Made by a program: the position numbers and the translations under genes. Of a stretch of DNA of 64,000 nt, positions 60,111 through 64,000 are shown piece by piece (position 1 is the first letter of the stretch; every line of letters starts with the position of its first letter). The notes beneath the pieces are model-generated. The model saw only the letters and a program-made list of their open reading frames with translations. It was not told the origin of the DNA and made no database searches. Source of the stretch: Nocardioides sp. dk884 (GTDB taxonomy: Bacteria > Actinomycetota > Actinomycetes > Propionibacteriales > Nocardioidaceae); assembly GCF_009557055.1 (NCBI RefSeq), contig NZ_CP045649.1, forward strand, positions 3,137,501 to 3,201,500, read 5' to 3'.

Positions 60111-60386
60111 ATGCATCCCGAGACCAACCGACCCGGCCACACCGGCAGCGACCGCCCCGTCGACCTCGAGGGCGTGCCTGATCAGGAGGACATCTCCACC
60201 GCCGACGCCGTCGAGCGCGTGGAGCGCTCCCCGGAGGAGCAGGAGAACCGCGAGGAGGGCCCGGACGGCCGCGGCCCGGAGATCGTCGTCGACGAGGTCC
60301 CCGAGTACGACCCCGCCCAGGAGGTCGCCACGACCTCCCCGCCCCCGGAGGAGCCCACCGGCACCTCGCAGTGGCCGGCGCCCTGA
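60111..60386 (+). CDS. Small acidic protein, unknown
   Basis: The predicted 91-residue product is strongly acidic and Pro/Glu/Asp-rich (DLEGVPDQEDISTADAVERVERSPEEQENREEGPDGRG...VVDEVPEYDP), with no hydrophobic segment and probably intrinsically disordered. Small acidic proteins of this look are common in related genomes. I have not assigned a family, and no clear ribosome binding site precedes the ATG. It is framed by two long inverted repeats. If it is not a gene, the whole stretch 59896-60404 is non-coding. Confidence 0.5.
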   Translation: MHPETNRPGHTGSDRPVDLEGVPDQEDISTADAVERVERSPEEQENREEGPDGRGPEIVVDEVPEYDPAQEVATTSPPPEEPTGTSQWPAP

Positions 60387-60404
60387 GGGCGCCCGCCCGC
60401 CCCA

Positions 60405-60474
60405 TGTAACGCGGGGTTATTGCCGCTGCACCCGTCGCATACGGCCTGTGCAGCGGCAATAACCCCGCGTTACA
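60405..60474. repeat. Long perfect inverted repeat (27+27) at the hydrolase stop codon
   Basis: Arms at 60405-60431 and 60448-60474, beginning TGTAACGCGGGGTTATTGCC, are perfectly complementary around a 16-base spacer. The TAA stop of the dienelactone hydrolase lies inside the right arm. The position between two convergent ORFs fits a bidirectional terminator, but the length is far beyond what that needs. Confidence 0.9.
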
Positions 60475-61219
60475 GCTGGTTCCCGGCCACCAGCACCCGC
60501 CCGAACAGCTCGCGCAGCGCGGCGAAGTGGCGCTCGGTGGCGGCCTCGTCGTACGCCGCGGAGTCGGACATCGTGTAGCCGTGCGGGGCGGGGTAGACCT
60601 CGTTGCGGTGGCGCAGGCCGGCGGCCTCGAGGGCCTCACCGAGCGCGGCGACCGCCTCGGGCGGCATCGAGGCGTCCTCGGCCGCGTGCCCGAAGACGAA
60701 CTCGGCGCGCGCCCGCGCGAGCGAGAGGTGGGGGCTGTCGGGGGCGTCGGTGACCAGCCCGCCACCGTGGAACCCGCCCACCGCGGCCACCTCGTCGGGG
60801 CGCAGCCCGGCGGTGCGGACCGCGAGCCGGGCGCCCATGCAGTAGCCGGTGACCCCGAACGGCCCACGCGCGTGCGCGCCCAGCGTCGCCAGCCAGGCCG
60901 GCACGTCGGCGTCGGAGAGCTCCGGGGTCAGCCGGCGCACCCGCGGCATCGCCGTGGCGAAGAACGCCTCGCGGTTGCCCGGGACCCGCAGGTCAGTGGT
61001 CGGGGCGAGCTCGGCGGCGCGTCCCTCACGGTGGAAGACGTGCGGAGCCAGCACGACGTAGCCCCACGAGGCGATCCGGTCGGCCATCTCCTCGATGCGC
61101 GGGCGCAACCCGATCGCGTCGACGTAGAACAGCACCCCCGGTCGTCCGGAGCCGTCGTCACCGGTCAGGTAGGCCTCGGCGTCGCCCGCGGGCGTCGCGA
61201 TCTCGATGGTGCGTCCCAT
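60470..61219 (-). CDS. Dienelactone hydrolase family protein
   Basis: The 249-residue alpha/beta hydrolase from the ATG 61219 has PGVLFYVDAIGLRPRIEEMADRIASWGYVVLAPHVFHREG, the nucleophile elbow GVTGYCMGARLA with Cys127, a probable Asp near 181 (GHAAEDASMP) and His near 216 (PAPHGYTM). This is the Cys-Asp-His triad of dienelactone hydrolases. Substrate unknown. TAGGCT 8 bases upstream of the ATG suggests a leaderless message. Its stop codon is buried in a long inverted repeat. Confidence 0.92.
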   Translation of the reverse strand: MGRTIEIATPAGDAEAYLTGDDGSGRPGVLFYVDAIGLRPRIEEMADRIASWGYVVLAPHVFHREGRAAELAPTTDLRVPGNREAFFATAMPRVRRLTPELSDADVPAWLATLGAHARGPFGVTGYCMGARLAVRTAGLRPDEVAAVGGFHGGGLVTDAPDSPHLSLARARAEFVFGHAAEDASMPPEAVAALGEALEAAGLRHRNEVYPAPHGYTMSDSAAYDEAATERHFAALRELFGRVLVAGNQL

Positions 61220-61267
61220 GGCCGGCAAGCCTAGTGAGCCACCGCACCGCCCCTCGGCGCACCGCCC

Positions 61268-64000
61268 TCAGCCGGACGCCAGCAGCCCCCGCACCACCCG
61301 CAGCCCCACCGAGACCCGCGCCAGGTCGGTCTGGTCGTCGGCGCAGATGTCGGCGAGGGTCTCGGCCGCGCGGCTGATCGCCGCCGGGTCGGCCTCCTCC
61401 CAGGTCGCGACCCGGGCCGCCGCGGACTCCTCGGGCGAGGAGACCTCGAGCACCCGCGCGGTGAGCTCGGTGTGCACGGCGTACAGGTCCTCGCGCAGGG
61501 CGGCGCGCGCCATCGTCTGCCACCGGTCCGCGCGTGGCAGCGAGGAGATCCGGTGCACCAGCCCCGGCAGGCCGAGCCGCTCGCCCAGGGTGAAGTGCAC
61601 CCGCACCACCTCGGCGGGATCCAGGCCCTCGCGGTCGGCGACGTCGATCGCGCCGAGCAGCATCGAGGCCGGCGCCAGCACCGCGACCCGGGTGGCGAGC
61701 TCCTCGGGCACCCCGTCGTCGACCAGCCGCTCCAGCCGGGCGTGGTACGCCGCGAGCTCGCGCCCGACCATCAGCTCCGGCAGCCGCGCGAGCACCGCCT
61801 GCACCGGGCCCCGGAAGCGCTCGACGGTGCCGATGCTGTCCAGCGGTCCGCGCCGGGTGGTGACCAGCCAGCGCGAGGCGCGCTCGACGAGCGTGCGCAT
61901 CTCCAGGCGCATCCGGGTCTGCAGGGCGGCGTCGATGCGGTTGTCGTAGGCAGCGATCTCGCGGCGCAGCTCCAGGGAGCCGAACATCTCCCGGGCCACG
62001 AAGTTGGCCAGCGTCAGCTCCGCGGCGGAGGCAGTGGTCTCCCCCGCCAGCCGCGGCCAGAACGTGGTCCCGGCGCCGTTGACCAGGTCGTTGACGACCT
62101 GGGTCACGATGATCTCGCGGCGCAGCGGGTGGACCTGCACCTCCTCGGGGAAGCCCTCGCGCACCGCCCGCGGGAAGTAGCTCGACAGCTCGCGGGCCAG
62201 GTAGGGGTCCTCGGGCAGGTCGGTGGCGAGCAGCTCGTCGGCCAGCACGATCTTGGTCCAGGCCATCACCACCGACAGCTCGGGCACGGTGAGCCCCTCC
62301 CCACGGTCCAGGCGGGCGGCGACCTCGCGGCGGCTCGGCAGCCCCTCCAGCTCCCGGTTGAGCACGCCGCGGCGCTCGAGCTGGCGGATCCAGTCCTCGT
62401 GCACGTGCAGCATCGACGGCGCGTGGTGGGCGGAGTTGGCCAGGGCGAGGTTCTGCTCGGCGTTGTCGTGCAGCACCAGCGCGGCGACCTCGTCGGTCAT
62501 CTCGGCCAGCAGCGTGTTGCGCTGCTTGGTGGTCAGGTCGCCGCCGCGCACCACCCGGTCGAGCAGGATCTTGAGGTTCACCTCGTGGTCGGAGGTGTCC
62601 ACGCCGGCGGAGTTGTCGATGAAGTCGGTGTTGATCCGCCCGCCCGTGCCGGTGCCGCCCTCGCGGGCGTACTCGACCCGGCCGGCCTGGGTGAGGCCCA
62701 GGTTGCCGCCCTCGCCGACACAGGCCGCACGGACCTCGCGGCCGTCGACGCGGATCGCGTCGTTGGACTTGTCCCCGGCGTCGGCGTGGCTCTCCGCGGA
62801 GCCCTTGACGTAGGTGCCGATGCCGCCGTTCCACAGCAGGTCGACCGGCGCGCACAGGATCGCGCGCATCAGCTCGGCAGGTGTCATCGTCTCCACGTCG
62901 TCGCCCAGGCCCAGCGCGGCGCGCACCTGCGGGGTGATCTCGACCTTCTTGGCCGAGCGGGACACCACCGCGCCGCCCTCGGAGATCAGGCCGCGGTCGT
63001 AGTCCTGCCAGCTGCTGCGCGGCAGCTCGAAGAGCCGGCGCCGCTCGGCGTACGACGCGGCCGCGTCGGGCGTCGGGTCGAGGAAGATGTCGCGGTGGTC
63101 GAAGGCCGCGACCAGCCGGGTGTGCTCGGAGCAGAGCATGCCGTTGCCGAAGACGTCGCCGCTCATGTCGCCGATGCCGACCGCTGTGAAGTCCTCGCGC
63201 TGGCAGTCGATGCCGCGCTCGCGGAAGTGGCGCTGCACCGAGACCCAGGCGCCGCGCGCGGTGATGCCCATCGCCTTGTGGTCATAGCCCACCGACCCGC
63301 CGGAGGCGAACGCGTCACCGAGCCAGAAGTCGTAGTCGGCGGCGACCGCGTTGGCGAGGTCGGAGAAGGTCGCCGTGCCCTTGTCGGCGGCCACCACCAG
63401 GTAGCTGTCGTCGCCGTCGTGGCGTACGACGTGCGGCGGCGGCACCGTCTTGGCGTCCACCCGGTTGTCGGTCACGTCGAGCAGCCCGCAGATGAAGGTG
63501 CGGTAGCAGGCCTGCCCCTCGGCCAACCAGGCCTCACGGTCCCCGGGCGCCGGCAGCTGCTTGGCGTAGAACCCGCCCTTCGCCCCGACCGGCACGATCA
63601 CGGTGTTCTTCACCATCTGCGCCTTGACCAGCCCGAGCACCTCGGTGCGGAAGTCGTCGCGCCGGTCCGACCAGCGCAGCCCGCCGCGGGCCACCGCGCC
63701 GAAGCGCAGGTGCACGCCCTCCACCCGCGGGGAGTACACGAAGATCTCATACGACGGGCGCGGCTCGGGCAGCTCCGGGATCGCGGCGGGCTCGAGCTTG
63801 AGGGAGATGTAGGGGCGCGGGCCGCGGTCCGGGTCGTCGTCCAGGGGGCGGAAGTAGTTGGTCCGCAGCGTGGCGCGCACGTGGGTCAGGTAGGAGCGCA
63901 GCACCCGGTCGTGGTCCAGGCTCACCACCGCGTCCAGCGCGGCGGCGATCTGCTGCTCGAGGTCGTCGACGAGCGCGACCCGGTCCTCGGCCTCCGGCTC
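61268..64000 (-). CDS. NAD-specific glutamate dehydrogenase, large type (C-terminal part)
   Basis: The last ~910 residues of the gene are in the window; the frame is open past 64000 and no start is seen. It shows RLRFGAVARGGLRWSDRR-like sequence (VHLRFGAVARGGLRWSDRRDDFRTEVLGLVKAQMVKN), PVGAKGGFYAKQLP, SGGSVGYDHKAMGITARGAWVSVQRHF, IGDMSGDVFGNGML and NGGIGTYVKGSAESHADAGDKSNDAIRVDG. These are landmarks of the ~1600-residue GDH family. It converts glutamate to 2-oxoglutarate and ammonia with NAD. The C-terminal ~350 residues are the helical extension of this type. It follows the hydrolase gene's promoter on the same strand. Confidence 0.95.
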   Translation of the reverse strand, partial: EPEAEDRVALVDDLEQQIAAALDAVVSLDHDRVLRSYLTHVRATLRTNYFRPLDDDPDRGPRPYISLKLEPAAIPELPEPRPSYEIFVYSPRVEGVHLRFGAVARGGLRWSDRRDDFRTEVLGLVKAQMVKNTVIVPVGAKGGFYAKQLPAPGDREAWLAEGQACYRTFICGLLDVTDNRVDAKTVPPPHVVRHDGDDSYLVVAADKGTATFSDLANAVAADYDFWLGDAFASGGSVGYDHKAMGITARGAWVSVQRHFRERGIDCQREDFTAVGIGDMSGDVFGNGMLCSEHTRLVAAFDHRDIFLDPTPDAAASYAERRRLFELPRSSWQDYDRGLISEGGAVVSRSAKKVEITPQVRAALGLGDDVETMTPAELMRAILCAPVDLLWNGGIGTYVKGSAESHADAGDKSNDAIRVDGREVRAACVGEGGNLGLTQAGRVEYAREGGTGTGGRINTDFIDNSAGVDTSDHEVNLKILLDRVVRGGDLTTKQRNTLLAEMTDEVAALVLHDNAEQNLALANSAHHAPSMLHVHEDWIRQLERRGVLNRELEGLPSRREVAARLDRGEGLTVPELSVVMAWTKIVLADELLATDLPEDPYLARELSSYFPRAVREGFPEEVQVHPLRREIIVTQVVNDLVNGAGTTFWPRLAGETTASAAELTLANFVAREMFGSLELRREIAAYDNRIDAALQTRMRLEMRTLVERASRWLVTTRRGPLDSIGTVERFRGPVQAVLARLPELMVGRELAAYHARLERLVDDGVPEELATRVAVLAPASMLLGAIDVADREGLDPAEVVRVHFTLGERLGLPGLVHRISSLPRADRWQTMARAALREDLYAVHTELTARVLEVSSPEESAAARVATWEEADPAAISRAAETLADICADDQTDLARVSVGLRVVRGLLASG

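Overview
The window is about 64 kb of very GC-rich DNA with dense genes, many GTG starts, many ATGA/GTGA stop-start overlaps and many apparently leaderless genes. Gene content (MtrAB, WhiB, the F420 genes fbiA/fbiB, a GlfT1/GlfT2/Glf galactan set, DUF3499, TIGR03089, DUF222-HNH) points to an actinobacterium. The overall flavour resembles Nocardioides or a relative in the Nocardioidaceae; this is inference from gene content and order, not a database match. No rRNA, tRNA, CRISPR array, insertion sequence or prophage was recognised.

Layout. 1-2.6 kb (minus): ahcY-mtrA-mtrB. 2.6-4.1 kb: a DUF222-HNH nuclease gene with an SOS (LexA) box, flanked by copies of a short dispersed repeat. 4.1-7 kb (minus): small membrane proteins, a DUF808 protein and an acyltransferase. 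7-20.1 kb: the conserved actinobacterial block of SIS protein, Trm112, manB, DUF3499, zincin-like protein, DUF5719, a large GT2 protein, whiB, fbiA, fbiB, DUF3105, manC and TIGR03089. It supplies GDP-mannose and coenzyme F420 precursors.

20.1-42.2 kb is a cell-envelope region. It holds a secreted PGRP amidase with FG-GAP repeats, a GlfT2-like galactofuranosyltransferase, four paralogous P-loop sulfotransferase-like genes, a glycerol-1-phosphate-dehydrogenase-like gene, a (phosphocholine-type) cytidylyltransferase-like gene, a LicD-methyltransferase fusion, a secreted PLD-like protein, a Wzm/Wzt ABC exporter, Glf, GlfT1-like transferases and an LCP ligase. Read together, this looks like synthesis, decoration (sulfate, phosphopolyol and methyl are proposed) and export or attachment of a galactan. 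It is the best candidate here for an under-described system.

42.4-45.7 kb: a hotdog thioesterase and a second LCP protein fired from overlapping divergent promoters, a crotonase and a lipoprotein. 45.9-52.8 kb: a second polysaccharide operon (processive GT2 synthase, two parallel beta-helix proteins, UDP-glucose dehydrogenase, then an OmpA-type lipoprotein), which suggests an exported uronic-acid polymer. 52.8-61.2 kb: flavin reductase-like and RibD_C proteins, an ArnT/PMT-like transferase with a DPM1-GtrA fusion, a TetR regulator with a clear operator and its membrane-protein target, Dps, a small acidic ORF, two very long inverted repeats and a dienelactone hydrolase. 61.3-64 kb: the C-terminal part of a large NAD-glutamate dehydrogenase running off the window.
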